A DNA stretch of 64,000 bases from Rhynchosporium graminicola (Eukaryota > Ascomycota > Leotiomycetes > Helotiales > Ploettnerulaceae), in assembly GCA_900074885.1 (NCBI GenBank), contig FJUW01000014.1:192505-256504 (forward strand). Direction: 5' to 3'. Of the stretch, positions 1-11,915 are shown in pieces. A model generated the notes under the pieces. It saw only the letters and a list, made by a program, of their open reading frames with translations, had not been told where the DNA came from and ran no database searches. The translations under genes and the position numbers were made by a program. Positions within the stretch are counted from its first letter, which is position 1, and every line of letters starts with the position of its first letter.

Positions 1-92
1 TTCCTGGGCGAGTCGCAATTGAACAGCCCGATCATACACTCGGAAAGCGGTAGCAGCTGCAGCTCTACCCTACTCCGGGCCGCTCGACGATA
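1..92. other. Flank of normal base composition left of transposon M
   Basis: These bases have ordinary composition with CA and TG present, unlike the adjoining AT-rich repeat. No reading frame can be judged in so short a stretch. It may be the edge of a gene or intergenic DNA outside the window. Confidence 0.5.
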
Positions 93-290
93 TAAGCTAT
101 TCTTCGGTTTAGCGTGATTCTTTAGTAAATAACGCCGGTACACCGCCTTTTAGTATAAACCCCACCAAATATTAATATGCTATAATTATCAGAACTAGAA
201 ACTACTAAAGCTCTATGAATACTATACCGATTTGCCTCTAAACTACGTCTTTTTAAAGCTCTTGATCTATAGAGTATATATTGAGTCTGC
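93..290 (+). repeat. Left terminal inverted repeat of M
   Basis: This is the inverted counterpart of 11690-11877. The same ~195 bp, more mutated, also begins at 26756. A TIR this long is unusual for Tc1/mariner elements, which commonly have TIRs of tens of bases. Confidence 0.85.
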
Positions 291-1600
291 GGCTATACCT
301 CCTAAATCTGCTTCCAAGATTAGCATAAAAGCTCTAAAAGGACGTAAATCGACTAAACCACGTACTCGACTACCTTCTGCGCTAGTATAACCAGCTAAAA
401 TAACCCTGAAAATTAATACTAAGAGTACTACAACTGAGTCTACTGAGCCTACTATAGACTCAGTTGCAGCTATAGTACTAGCTATAGTACTAGTACTAGT
501 ACTAGTACTAGCTATAGTACTAGCACTAGCTATAGAAAGCAAATCGACGCCTCCACCTCCACCTGAATCGATTATACTCTCTTCTTCGCCTCCGCAGATT
601 GTTATATAGGTTATAGAGTTGGAAATTCGATACTACCTAGAAAGCGAGCGTATTAGTAGTATAATTAGTAGTGTTTCAAATAAGCTAGGAGAGGAGGGAT
701 ATACCTACTAATCGATTAAGGAGACTGCTAGAGAAGTAGCAGATAATACTATTAATTCAAGGGGTATTTCTAGCTTAAGAAGAGATCACACTTGCTAGTA
801 CACTACGTATAGAGCTAATAGCAATCCGACTAAGGTAGATATCAGTAATTCAGCTGATTTCGACTATATTATCAAACGAGTTTCAAACTAGGGAGCTAAA
901 GGTAAGGAGAAGATACTTAGACTCTAGATTTGCTTTAGTATCGTCTTAACTCCTTAGAGTATAGTTCGACCTCTATAGAAAGATCTAGTACTAGTAAAGC
1001 ATCTAATTATTACTATTCTAAAGCGTATATATAGAGATCTAAGAGAGGAGAGAGAGGAGGTACTAAAGCATAAGAAACCTCGTATAGCGATAGTATAATT
1101 AATAGAGGAGGAGAAACTAAGCAATAAAGCAGAAAAAGGAACCTTTAAGGAGCTCTTAACCTTAATTCAAGTACTATAGGCTTATAAAGTTAGCTCTTAT
1201 AGTTTAACTACTCGCTTTTACTAGGTAAATAATAATAAGCACTATTACCTTTCAGGAGCTAATTTAACTCGCTAGGGCTATGATATTAAAGAAGGAGTTA
1301 CTATAATTAATAAGCCTTTTATACTTTATAGAGGAGACTTATTAAGAGAGCTTACTAGGCGTCGAGAGGCAGAAGAAGTAAAGGAGAGAAGAGGGAGGAA
1401 GCAGAAGAAGAGAGAGTCTTACTATAATTTATCTTTATCACCGGAATATCGAACAGGAGCCTAATACCCTCTGCAGACGCCTTATTAGCCTCTAAATAGC
1501 TTCCTATATTAGTACCCTATAATATAACCTTCTTAACCTCCTCCGGTATAGTCTCCTTATACTCCTAGCCTATAGGGCTATTTTTAACCTCCGATATACC

Positions 1601-1785
1601 TGTGACAGCGCATGGTATACGTGGCAGATACGGGCCAGTATCGGTGCCTTAGGCATACCCTCCTTGTATATATAGAAGGTGCAGACTCCTTCAGAGCTCT
1701 GTATCTTTCTGTTTCCTTCGTACTAGACTATATAAGATCGCTCTTAGCCTCCCTACTCGTTTATTCTTACTTATATACCGCCTTA
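1601..1785 (+). repeat. 5' LTR of A1 (bases 1-185)
   Basis: This copy keeps many CA and TG dinucleotides, unlike the B element beside it. Its remaining 17 bp lie at 8590-8606, beyond B1. The apparent 69-codon ORF inside recurs in other LTR-A copies and is a by-product of the repeat. Confidence 0.85.
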
Positions 1786-1864
1786 AGTCTTATGTCGTTA
1801 CATAAGGCGGTATACAAGTAAGAATAAACAAGTAGGGAGGCTAAGAGCGATCTTATATAGTCTA
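1724..1864. repeat. 62-bp-arm palindrome with 17-bp spacer at the A1/B1 junction
   Basis: The arms 1724-1785 and 1803-1864 are near-perfect inverted copies, because families A and B share their LTR 3' ends and lie head to head here. The spacer 1786-1802 reads AGTCTTATGTCGTTACA. This is the exact reverse complement of the expected first 17 bases of B1's left LTR. See findings. Confidence 0.85.
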
Positions 1865-2399
1865 CTATAAAGAAAACAAAAAGATAAGGAAGGAAGAAGA
1901 AGAGAGATAGAGTATAAGGCACCTTATATATATATGCCGGTACTAGTCCGATACTATACCGGGTCAGATACTAGTTCTGCTGGGATACCTATGAACTTAG
2001 GTCCTGTTATCTATCCTTCTTCTTATATGATATTCAGGTGAGCTATCGTCATATTACCCCCCCCCTAAGAAGAGCTTAACCCTAAGCTCAGAAGGTTATA
2101 GTTTATACTGGAATTAGTCTTTATTATAACTGTTTTCGTCGATATTCGCGTAATAAGCGCTAGCCGCTCTTTAGTAGTAGTAAATTCTTTATCAGGTTCT
2201 AGCTAGTTACGTCGCTATAATAGTACTATATTAGTCGTAGCTTCTAAATCAGGCGGTAAGCGGTATTTACTTTATCTATTTGCAGTAGGAGTCGAGTTTA
2301 AGTAAGGCGTAAGGTATATAAAGGAAGGGGTTTATTAATATTAGAGCCTTTCCTTTTTAACCGCAATAACTACTTTAACTTATAAGTTTATTCTCCTTA

Positions 2400-5300
2400 G
2401 ACTACGATACGGCTTCTAGAGTAAGTATTATTACTAACTATTATAGTAGTCTACTATAATCTTATATATTAATCGACCTAATTAACTCTTCTCTTAATAT
2501 AAGTAAGTTTCCTATCTTAGTTTTAGGGATAATCCTTAAGTGTAGTATAAGGGTTTTATAGATCTATAACGCTAACTCCTGTAGTGCTTTTACTAGTTCC
2601 TGCCGGTGCTCTTTCGGCGGCGTATTATATATATTACCTGCGGTATATTCGCGCTTTCCTTAAGATAAAGTATAATAATACTCCTATTTTAGAACTCCTA
2701 TACTTATTTAATAAGCTTAACTCTAAGCTTTATAAGTATTATTCAGTATTAAAGAGTAGTTGCGAGCCTATAGGTTACTTAAACCTAACGCAGGTATATA
2801 TACTAACGCGTTATAGTTACCTAACTATATTAATACGGAGTACGCTATTTTATCCGGGTTACTTCCTAGCGGCGAAGCTAAGGACGCGGAGCTGAATCGG
2901 GGCGGTATCGTAGCTACTTATAAGGCGATTAATCAGATCTATTGTCTTGCGAAATCTGCTACTTCTATTACTACGTTAGAGATTACTACTATATAATTAG
3001 CAGAGACTTAGGCTTTAAAGTATTCTATAGAGAAGGTATTTAAGGAGTTAGAGTTTATTAAGGCAGTAAGTTAAGATCTTGAATCCTTAGATACTAGTAC
3101 GATACTAATATGATATAGGATCTGGATCTTTTAACAGTGGATTCGGCGAAGTCTGAGCAGCTAGCATATTAGCTTTTATAACCTCGATAGCGGATTTAGC
3201 ACGTTCAGCTAGGGATTTAGTATCGGTATAGTTGAGCTTCTCTTGCGGTATCGATCCGGTAGGTTACTTCCAGTCCTAGCTATTCCGTGGCAGTATACTG
3301 TATTTAAGGGTATATAGCGCTATACTAATAGAATCGTGAGGTAGAGTTACTTAGGCGCGGTCTATTATTAGTAGTAGTTCGCCCTAGTTACTCTAGTAGT
3401 AATTAACGAAAGGTCTAAGGCGTTAGTTAATATACTGATTTATAATTTCCGTTTATCCGTCGGTTTACTAGTAGAAAGAGGTAGAGAGCTTGACCTTAAC
3501 TCTAATTATATAGTAAAACTCTTACTAGAAGGATAAAACTAGCTGAGCTCCTCAGTCGGATATAATTAACTTAGGGGTATATTCGAAACGATATATCTAT
3601 TAGATAAATAATATCGCTATCCTACGAGTATCGATATTATAGTAGCACGGTATCGATATAGAGTCTTTCCCTAGGTAGTCGATAAATACTAATATCCTAT
3701 TAAATCCTTAGTTATCAGGCGAGAAGTCCTTGAAATCTATAGCTAGGTGCTATATAAGGTAGCTAAGTACCGGTAATAGGTAGAGGAATCCTTACTATTT
3801 CGTCTATTTCAGATAAGAGTACTAGTAAGGGCGGTAATTATAAGTGTACTATTTTACGTCCGATATAAGTCCTTTCTAGTAGTAATAGGTAGAAATTATT
3901 TCAGTAGTCTTACGAGCGTTTAGATAAGCAGAGGAAACTTAATTATAGACTTCGCTAATTAAATAGGTATATAGCAGGGTATAGCGTTATACGTATAGAT
4001 AACTATTATAAAGTAGTAAACTATTATTAATAGTATAGCTATCTCCTAATATATTTCGTTACTTAGAGAACGATTCTTAGTTGAATTAGTATAGTTTCTC
4101 GATTAAATTAAAGGAGTTATATATAGGTTCCGGTAGTATATCGGTCCTTAGCGATATTAGGTATATATAACTGATTTAATTAATATAATACTCCGCTAGT
4201 TCTGCGTTAATCCTAAGGTCTAGGCGGTCTAGAGGTAGTAAAACCCGAGATCTACTATCCTATTTCTATTATTCCTATATCCTTAGATCTTATTCCCTAT
4301 AGCTAAGGATATCGGCTTTAGCGTTATCTTTACTAAGCGTATATATAATTTAAAAGTTAAATTCGGAAAGGAATTCTATCTATTTAGCTTACTTACTAGT
4401 TAGGACCTTAGTAATTATAAAGTATTCTAAGGATCGATAGTCCGTATATACGCCGGTATAGCGTTATAAAGATATAAGTTCAAGTCTCTATTTCCGGAAA
4501 GACTTAATAATAGCGTATAGCTCCTTATCGTAGATCTCCTAGTTTAGTTTATATCTATTAAGAATATAGGAGTAGAATCTAATTAGATACTACTAGTTAT
4601 CTTTATATAATTAGGAGATAACTCTAGCTATTATACTATTAGAGGTATTAGTTTCTAGTTTAGTTTATAATTTAGGGTCGAAATAGTATAGTTTCTGTAC
4701 TAATAGTAGCTATTAATATAAATCGTCAAAGGACTTCTTATAATCGTTAGTAAAATTCTATAGTACTATAGGCCGAGTAAGTACTAAGAGAGGTTTAGTA
4801 ATAAGGCCGAAATTCCGAATAAATTAATAATAGAACTTATAGAATCCTAAGAAGGATTTCATAGCTATTACTATTTCGGGGTACTTCTAGTCTACTAATA
4901 GTATTACCTTCTCAGGATCTAGCTCGATTCCGTTAGTAATAACGATATATCTAAGGTATTTAGTCCGAGTAATATAGAATTCGCTTTTCTTAATATCTAC
5001 CTGAAGTCTAGTATCTATTAAGTGTTATAGTACTAATTTGATATATTTCTTATATTCCTAGAGCGTTTCTAAGTATATAAGAATATTATCTAGGTAAGCT
5101 ATATAGAAATTATCTAAGTAGTCTAGTAGTATATTATTTATATATCGCTAGTACGTACTAGGTTTATTATAGAGCTTAAAAGGTAGTACTTTATATTTAT
5201 AAGATCCGAAGCGGGTTCGGAAGGTAGTATACTCCTCGGATTCGGGGTCTATATAGATATAGTTAAATACTACCCGGATATCTAGTTTAGTAAAGATTAC

Positions 5301-7900
5301 TACTTTAGATATATAAGTTAAGAGCTTATCGATCTTAGGTATTAGGTAGGAATCCTTTCGAGTGATCGTATTAAGCTTATAATAGTTAATATAAAAGCGT
5401 AATCCTCTATCGGCTTTCTTAATAAATAGTATAAGTAATATAAAGGGACTTTAGCTGGATTCGATAAATCCCTTATCTAGGTTCTCTATAAAGTACTCCT
5501 TAGTTACTTATAGTTCGTCTATAGATTACTAATATAAGAGCGAATATATATTAGGTAATAGTTCTTCTAAGATAATTCTATAATCGTATAAGCGATAAGG
5601 CGGAAGAATATTAGAATCCCGCTTAGAAAAAGCTTCCTTAAGAGTATAGTACTATTCTAGTAGCTTTTCAGCTATAAGTCGTTCAGTATCAGGATCCTTA
5701 GGAGAGTCGCTATTTAGATAGTCTTATAAGAGGCAGTTTATCTCGTAGATACTAGTAAAGAATAATTCAGAACTTTTACGTTTTATATTAAAGTAAAAAG
5801 CTATAGTACTAATTTAGTAAATCAGAATTAGTTTCTAGATCCTTAGAGGTTAAGAGGAGCACTTATAGTAAAGTTTTAGTATAAGTACCTTTCTCGATGA
5901 AGTTAAAGCGGAAAAGGGTTCGGATTCCTTAGCGATAAGCGGAAATAAGTTAAAGAGTAAGGATAATATATTAATATACTATATCGCTATTATTTAGTAT
6001 AATCAGCGTTAGTCTAGCTAGTTTATAGCTAAGTCTCGCGTATTAGCGTCGATTTAGTAAGATCGATTAATACTAAGTTTACGAGATAATAAAGTTATAA
6101 TTATCTCCTTATTATATTAGAGGGTAGCTAGATAGCGTTCCGACTATAGTAGCTTATAGTAGAGCGTATCTAGCTTAACCTGAAATTATTATATCTATTT
6201 AATACTAATAATTATATCTTATTATCCTAAATCGAGGAGAATAAAAGAGTAGTTATAAATATACCTACTATTAATAGAAAAGTATAAACGTATAAAATAA
6301 GTAATATAGGTTCTGATAGACTATTAGAAACTATATATTAGAATAGAATAAGGTAGTAGCTCGATTTTAATACTGAGGGCTCCTAATAGTCGTCCGGTAA
6401 GAGTGCGATTAATAAATAGATAACTATTCGCTCCGGTATCGATCAGGCTATTTATAGAGACTCTTAGCCTGTTTATATTAACTATAGTTAAGTATATGAA
6501 TTACTTACTTCCTATTAGGGAGTTAAGATTAAGATTAGAGAGATTATACTTATATAGACCTAGGAAGGAGTTTTTACTTAGGCCTTATTATTTCCCTCTA
6601 GTATTAGTCCAGATTCAGAGGGTACGTCTTCTACTATTTCCTTAGCTATTCTTTTCTCTTCTGGAAATTTATTAATTAATTAAACCTTAGGCGGGTTAGA
6701 GCAGTCTAGCTTAATATAACCGAGCTATTTATAACTATAATACCTAAGGGGTTCTCCGGTCGAGGTAGTAGGGCGTTTTAGCGCAGAGGGAGTATTAGCT
6801 TATACCGGGGTAGAAGTACGTATATATAGTGCGGGAGTAGTTTATCGAGGGGCTAAGCTTAGGGACTAATAAGGAGTAGAACTAGTAGAGGTCGTAATAG
6901 TAATAGTAGGCTTATAGTACTATACCGGGGTAGTAGCTTTCTTAGGATAGGTACGTTCTAAGTTATAGTAACGTTCGGTATTAAAAGAAAATAAGGATCT
7001 AACTATAGAAGCGTAGTCCTTATTCTATATTAGTTTAATAATAAGGATTAAAGCGCGTAAGGATAGTATAATCTTATCCTATATATAGAAGAACTACTCC
7101 TTCTTTTTAACTTTACTTTAGATAGTAGCGCTTTGAAATCGATTACGAAACTCGGCGAAAGTCTCGCGTATATAGCTAGGTTATTATATTTCTAAGTAGT
7201 AGAAAGCGTTATAGTAGTTATCTTCCTCTAAACTAGTAAGAAAGTTCTCCTCTAATAAGGAGATTATTTTATCGCTAGTTTTAAACTTATTAGCGAGGTA
7301 CTAAGGCGTAAGATACTCCTTAGCTAATTTAGTAACTAGCCTCTATACGAGAACGCGCCGGGAGAAGTCCGTAGAGTAATAGTCGGCGTTTATAGCTAGC
7401 TAGTCTCGTATTAATACTCTCTATTAGAGAAAAGTAAAGTCTGATCTATTATCTAAGGGCAGGATCTTCTTAGTAAGATAAGACTTCCTAAGGCGTGACT
7501 CTACTAATTCGACGCTAGGAGAGAGAGATAGTTTATTAGGAATAGTATCTTCTCTCTCGATACTACGTATTAGAATAGAGTTTATTAGCTTATTAAACTC
7601 TAGAATACGCAGAGATTATAATATTAGTTCTAGTAGGAGAGTCGAAGATAAGCGAGGGACCCCTATAAGGAACCTATCTTATATAGAGATTAATCTATCT
7701 ATAGTATCTTCTAGAGAGTTATTCTTTTCCTCTTAGTCTACTAATTATTATAAAAGGGAATAGATCAGGTTCGAGTCACTTATAATAATAAGAGTACTTA
7801 GCGATTATACTCCTAGTGAATTTCGCTTTTATTTTCCTTTCTCTCTTAGTTAGTACTTCTTTAATAAAATATTAATATTCTCTAGAGTAAGAGACGTTTA
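2400..7900 (-). pseudogene. gag-pol remnant of Gypsy element B1
   Basis: On the minus strand a Cys2HisCys zinc knuckle is visible at about 6700-6745, with some Cys and His codons changed to Tyr (C to T on one strand), as RIP would do. Reverse transcriptase spans roughly 5450-5060: a FIKKADRGLRF block near 5400-5440 and the catalytic box as YLDNILIY near 5075-5110 (consensus YLDDILIY, second Asp changed to Asn). An integrase core, including IDFKDFSPDN and a downstream ISD, lies at about 3740-3540. No chromodomain was seen before the 3' LTR. Gene limits are approximate because no intact frame remains. Confidence 0.8.
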
Positions 7901-8316
7901 GGGTAAGGAAGAGTATAACAGATTTAGGTTCAGAGGTAAAGCGGGAGGGATCGCGTCAGGTTCCCTTAGAACTAGAGGGGTCTCTAGTTTATTAGTTAAG
8001 AGCTATAATAATAGCTTAAAAAGGGGTATATTAGAGCTATTTCGGCGGCGATACGTAGAAGTTAAAGTTCCGAGGTATTTATTATACTTTCTTCAAAATC
8101 TATCTATAATTCCTTTATACTAAGGGAGTTATTAAAAGAGTATTAGCGAAGACCTCTTCTATTATACTATTTATAATAAGCTAAATTAAACTCTGATTTA
8201 TAGTTATCCGAGAGATCTCTAGTATCTCGGCTATATACGAGTAGTTATCGAATAACTAATTTTGTAGTAAGATATTATAGTAAGCTATCTCCGGCTATCT
8301 TGATCTTTTTATTTAA

Positions 8317-8584
8317 TATAATAATATAAGACTTAAGGCAGTATATAAGTAAGAATAAATAAGTAGAGAGGCTAAGAGCGATCTTATATAGTCTACTATA
8401 AAGAAAATAAAAAGATAAAGAAAGAAGAAGAAGAGAGATAGAGTATAAGGTACCTTATATATATATACTAGTACTAGTCCGATACTATACCGGGTCGGAT
8501 ACTAGTTCTGCCGGGATACTTATGAACTTGGGCCCTGTTATCTATCCTTCTTCTCATGTGATATTCAGGTGAGCTATCGTTATA
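8317..8584 (-). repeat. 5' LTR of B1
   Basis: This is a 268-bp LTR matching 1786-2053. Its last ~75 bases in transcription order (the segment ending ...GTTACA in LTR A) are shared with the 202-bp LTR A. The rest is specific to family B. Confidence 0.85.
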
Positions 8585-9788
8585 CCTTAAGTCTTATATC
8601 GTTATATTAAATAGAAAGATTAAGACCGCCGGGGATAGTATTAAATAATATCTTATCCAGAAAACTCGATTCGTATATATAACTACTAGGGAGCTCTTCG
8701 CTAAGTTATCTCTACTTACCTTAGATTTTCAGAATTATATAGAAATAGTTAGTACTATTAATTACGAATTCGATAGTTAGGTTTTCAAAAGAGCTAAGAT
8801 TCTAGAGATCTCTTAGATAGCTAGGAATTTAAACGTAATTTAGCCTTAGAAGTACTAGTATTACTACGAAGTCACTCTTAGATACTTTGAAACTCGTTTC
8901 TTCGTGCGTACGAAGTAAAACAGTAAACGAATTTTAGGTAGAAACTTCCCTATAAGCTTTAATATTTATTATCCTCTTACCTAACTTTAATCTTCCGAAA
9001 GTAGCTCTAATAGCGAAAAACCTTACTTTTAGGCTAGAACGAAGTAGCTTATTACCTTAGCGGAAATTATCAGAATTCGACTCGTAATCCCTATACCCCG
9101 GTATAATTTAGCCCCCCTCAGCAGAATCGACCTTCCTTTACTAGAACCTTTAATTTAATACTTTCTATATCTACTTAACGAAGATATCTAACTCTTCCTA
9201 ATCTTTCGGCTTCTTCAGAATTCGATTTCGACTTTCGCTTCTTCTATAACTTTCAAGTGTTCTATCACTTTCGCTTAGCCTCGCTTATCTAATACTATAC
9301 CTCCTAAGAAGGCTTAGCTAGCTCCTACGGCTTCACCGGAATATCCTTGCAGCCCCTCCGATTCCGTACCTACTATAGAATTACTTCAATCGATTAAAGA
9401 CTATTAATTATAAATAGAATCGACTACTCGGGAGCTTTCTATTAGTATTAGTCGCATCGAACAGATATTTGCCGAGTTTTTACGTACTCAGGCATAATCG
9501 ATGAACCTTAGACCTTCGGTAAACTCGGCATCATAATTACCGGTAAACCCTATCTAGGAACCTACTTTAGAATCGCAATTTCGCTCTAATTATAGTAATA
9601 TCACCGGAGATTACGTTTCCCTCTGCAGAAGAGATAATCTCGGTACTAAATTAGTATCTATAGTTTCGGTTCGATGGAAATTTAGAAGGTTATCTTAATA
9701 TTTAACTACGTTTTATACTTACTTTATTTCCTTAGTTACTTCGATTCTTCAAGGCTCGAGGGCGAGCCTTTATCTTAGAAGGGGGTAA

Positions 9789-9990
9789 TATAACAGCGTA
9801 TAGTATACGTGGCAGATACGGGCCAGTATCGGTGCCTTAGGCATACCCTCCTTATATATATAGAAGGTGCAGACTCCTTCAGAGCTCTATATCTTTCTGT
9901 TTCCTTCGTACCAGACTATATAAGATCGCTCTTAGCCTCCCTACTTATTTATTCTTGCTTATATACCGCCTTGAGTCTTGTGTCGTTATA
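9789..9990 (+). repeat. 3' LTR of A1
   Basis: This is a 202-bp LTR preceded by a purine tract and followed by the target duplication atacc (9991-9995). It differs from the 5' LTR mostly by TG/CA to TA changes. Confidence 0.88.
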
Positions 9991-10455
9991 ATACCCTTAA
10001 CTTAATATACCTCCTCTAGACTATGAATATCGACTACCTGAACCTTAATTACTTCTAAATCGACTACAGAAGAGAGCTAGGAGTAAGTTTCTATCGATAG
10101 CAGATCTGCGAGAGTCGAGCCTACTATATAGTAGTAGTAATTCTAAGGAGGTGTTATTTGCGCTGAAAACGTTTCTTTATAAGCTCTTACTACCCCCTAA
10201 AGCTTCTATAGCTTCGCAATTCGACTTCGCTATTAAGATATTTATAGAGCAAGAGTATAATATAGCTATAATATTAGAGATAACGATTAGAGAGGGAATA
10301 GAGCTTAGAATAAAAGCTAGAGTCTTAAAGGTTATAAAGATGAATTTAAAGGCATTTAAGAAGTAGTATAATCAGTAAGAAGTATAATAAACTATAGAAG
10401 AGGAGGAGGAGGAGGAGTAGAGAGCAAATTTCTAGTAATTATAGCTATTTATATG

Positions 10456-11690
10456 CCTTCTTCTTCTTCTTCTTCTTCTTCTTTAAGACCTTAGTACTTA
10501 TAATAGCGAAAATATGCCCTTGCTCTACGTTGAGCTTTAGCTCTAATTCCAACTATACGTATAGCTAGTATTAAGAAGCTTTTAAACTCCTCCTAGGTAT
10601 ACTATTTCCACCTCTAATTTCTTCTAATCTACGCTTTTAGATCTACGAAACTCTCTTCAATTAGGTTGAAAAAGGGGTAATATAGTAGGAGATATTCAAG
10701 CTGAAGACCGAAGGTAGCGCATAAGATAGCGACTTTAGGAGCTCTATAGATAGAGGCGTTATCTATAATAATAACTCTGATTCTAAGCTTAATACACTCC
10801 GTGTGACAGCGCATGGTATACGTGGCAGATACGGGCCAGTATCGGTGCCTTAGGCATACCCTCCTTGTATATATAGAAGGTGCAGACTCCTTCAGAGCTC
10901 TGCATCTTTCTGTTTCCTTCGTACCAGACTATATAAGATCGCTCTTGGCCTCCCTACTTGTTTATTCTTGCTTGTATACCGCCTTGAGTCTTGTGTCGTT
11001 ACACTCCGGTAAGATACTCTTTTCAAGCTATTTAGTGAAGATCTCTATAGTAATAGAGCCTTAGAAGATCAAAGGCTAATAATACCCCCTTATAGAGTAT
11101 ACCGGTAATATTAACTACCTTATCGACCTTTTTAGAACCCTCGATACCTCTACTAGAGCTCCTCTTAGAGCTTAACCTCTCCTTCTTTCTGCTATACGTT
11201 CGTTATAAGCAGATTTATTAATAAAGTAAAGGTAGTAAGAATTCCAGAATACTATCTTACGCCTCTAAGTAGCGATTAATTCGTCGTTTCGTTAGGCCGC
11301 AGATACTAAGAGTACCTTCTTAGTATATTTAATTCGTTTAAGAGCTTTAGAGACTTGATTGATCGATATATCGATATCGTAAGCTTCGTAAAGGTAAGTA
11401 GTAATCTTATCTAAGTACAGATCTGGATCTCTCTCTAATAGAGCTATGATATATAGCTCTATATTATTAGTTATTACTAGCTAAGGACCTCTCCGGCGTC
11501 GATTTAGAGCCTTATCTTATTGGATTCGACGATTACGCTAGTAAATTATCTTATATGTTATTCTATACTCTCTTACTAAAGCGCGTAAGTCAAGATTCTC
11601 TCCTGAACGTAGTACTTGATCGATTTGGTGTGTTTTCTATACTAGCAGATTAGGAGCTATGATATTAGCGTTATAGCAGACTCAATATAT
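10456..11690 (-). pseudogene. Tc1/mariner-type DDE transposase remnant of M
   Basis: The minus strand encodes the third-Asp block and C-terminus of a Tc1/mariner transposase: an IIDNAS motif (about 10760-10790) and, further on, LLYYPFFNLIEESF at about 10640-10690. The latter corresponds to the family's LPPYSPDFNPIE...F motif. Upstream sequence to 11690 is the N-terminal half and contains stops. The gene is cut by a solo LTR at 10802-11003, between which the flanks rejoin after removing one ctccg. The C-terminus has a Glu run encoded by the CTT repeat at about 10460-10485. It is non-functional and RIP-mutated. The same N-terminal region recurs on the plus strand at 26945-27420. Confidence 0.75.
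10802..11003 (+). repeat. Solo LTR of family A in the M transposase
   Basis: This is a single 202-bp LTR, TGTGACAGCG...GTCGTTACA, flanked by perfect ctccg duplications (10797-10801 and 11004-11008), with transposase sequence on both sides. It is among the least RIP-mutated copies in the window. The 83-codon ORF inside is the same LTR artefact seen at 1612 and 9809. Confidence 0.93.
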
Positions 11691-11877
11691 ATATACTCTA
11701 TAGATCAAGAGCTTCAAAAAGACGTAGTTTAGAGGCAAATCGGTATAGTAATCATAGAGCTTTAGTAGTTTCTAGTTCTGATAATTACAGCATATTAATA
11801 TTTAGCAGGGTTCATACCAAAAGGCGGTATACCGGCGTTATTTACTAAAGAATCACGCCAAACCGAAGAATCACTAT
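11690..11877 (-). repeat. Right terminal inverted repeat of M
   Basis: This is the inverted copy of 93-290. It ends where composition returns to that of normal genic DNA, about 330 bp before the first gene's start codon. Confidence 0.85.
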
Positions 11878-11915
11878 AAGAAGGGGCAGGGGCCTTGTGA
11901 AACTACCCCGCTGCT

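Larger units (their letters stand above)
1786..8584 (-). mobile_element. Element B1: Ty3/Gypsy retrotransposon, minus strand, inside the LTR of A1
   Basis: It has 268-bp LTRs at 1786-2053 (3') and 8317-8584 (5') and a 5-bp duplication cctta (1781-1785, 8585-8589). The purine tract is seen as its complement, ttacccccccc, at 2054-2064. This fixes transcription as right to left. The leader next to the 5' LTR (about 8285-8316) is the same as in family A. Reading right to left come a gag zinc knuckle, reverse transcriptase and integrase (see the gene entry). All frames are broken by RIP stops. Confidence 0.9.
1601..9990 (+). mobile_element. Element A1: full-length family-A LTR retroelement nested in M
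   Basis: The 202-bp 5' LTR begins TGTGACAGCG at 1601. The 3' LTR is 9789-9990. The duplication atacc flanks both ends (1596-1600 and 9991-9995). The 5' LTR is interrupted after base 1785 by Gypsy B1; its last 17 bp resume at 8590-8606, so 185 + 17 = 202 bp, exactly the length of the other LTRs. The interior (8607-9788, about 1.18 kb) ends in a purine tract, agaagggggtaata, just before the 3' LTR. It is shorter than the 1790-bp interior of A2, so A1 is internally deleted. No pol domain is present. Confidence 0.88.
288..10435 (+). pseudogene. Accessory ORF of transposon M (unrecognised), split by element A1
   Basis: Reading the frame of base 292, the plus strand stays in one frame to base 1600, broken only by TAA and TAG codons. 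Removing 1601-9990 and one copy of the atacc target duplication lets the same frame continue at 9996 to a double stop at 10433-10438. That gives about 580 codons. Visible parts are a Ser/Thr-rich and Pro-rich N-terminus with a CTA/GTA simple repeat (about 470-535), a Lys/Arg/Glu-rich block near 1040-1110 and 1340-1420, a Pro/Tyr/Gln-like stretch at 1440-1600, and a run of seven Glu codons near 10400-10420. I recognise no domain. The start is not defined and may lie inside the TIR. The frame converges on the transposase gene. Stops at would-be Trp/Gln codons indicate RIP. Confidence 0.6.
93..11877 (-). mobile_element. Element M: long-TIR Tc1/mariner-like DNA transposon, nested and RIP-degraded
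   Basis: The first ~195 bases (about 93-290) are repeated in inverted orientation at about 11690-11877, with only scattered, mostly C/T and G/A, differences. The outer end reads close to TCTTCGGTTTAGCGTGATTC on the left. A third, related end lies at 26756. After removing the family-A insertion (1601-9990 plus one atacc) and the solo LTR (10802-11003 plus one ctccg), M is about 3.2 kb. It carries two convergent dead genes: a DDE transposase on the minus strand and a second ORF on the plus strand. The TA target duplication typical of Tc1/mariner cannot be fixed to the base because both ends are TATA-rich. Assignment to Tc1/mariner rests on the transposase motif described separately. Confidence 0.8.

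Noticed and set aside
1612..1821. A 60-83 codon ORF recurring at 1612, 9809 and 10813 (starting around M/V-ADTGQYRCLRHT)
   Set aside because: All copies lie inside the 202-bp LTR of family A, so the conservation is that of the repeat. There is no evidence of coding constraint.
2584..2895. 103-codon plus-strand ORF
   Set aside because: It is antisense to the 3' region of Gypsy B1 and is a shadow of the minus-strand element.
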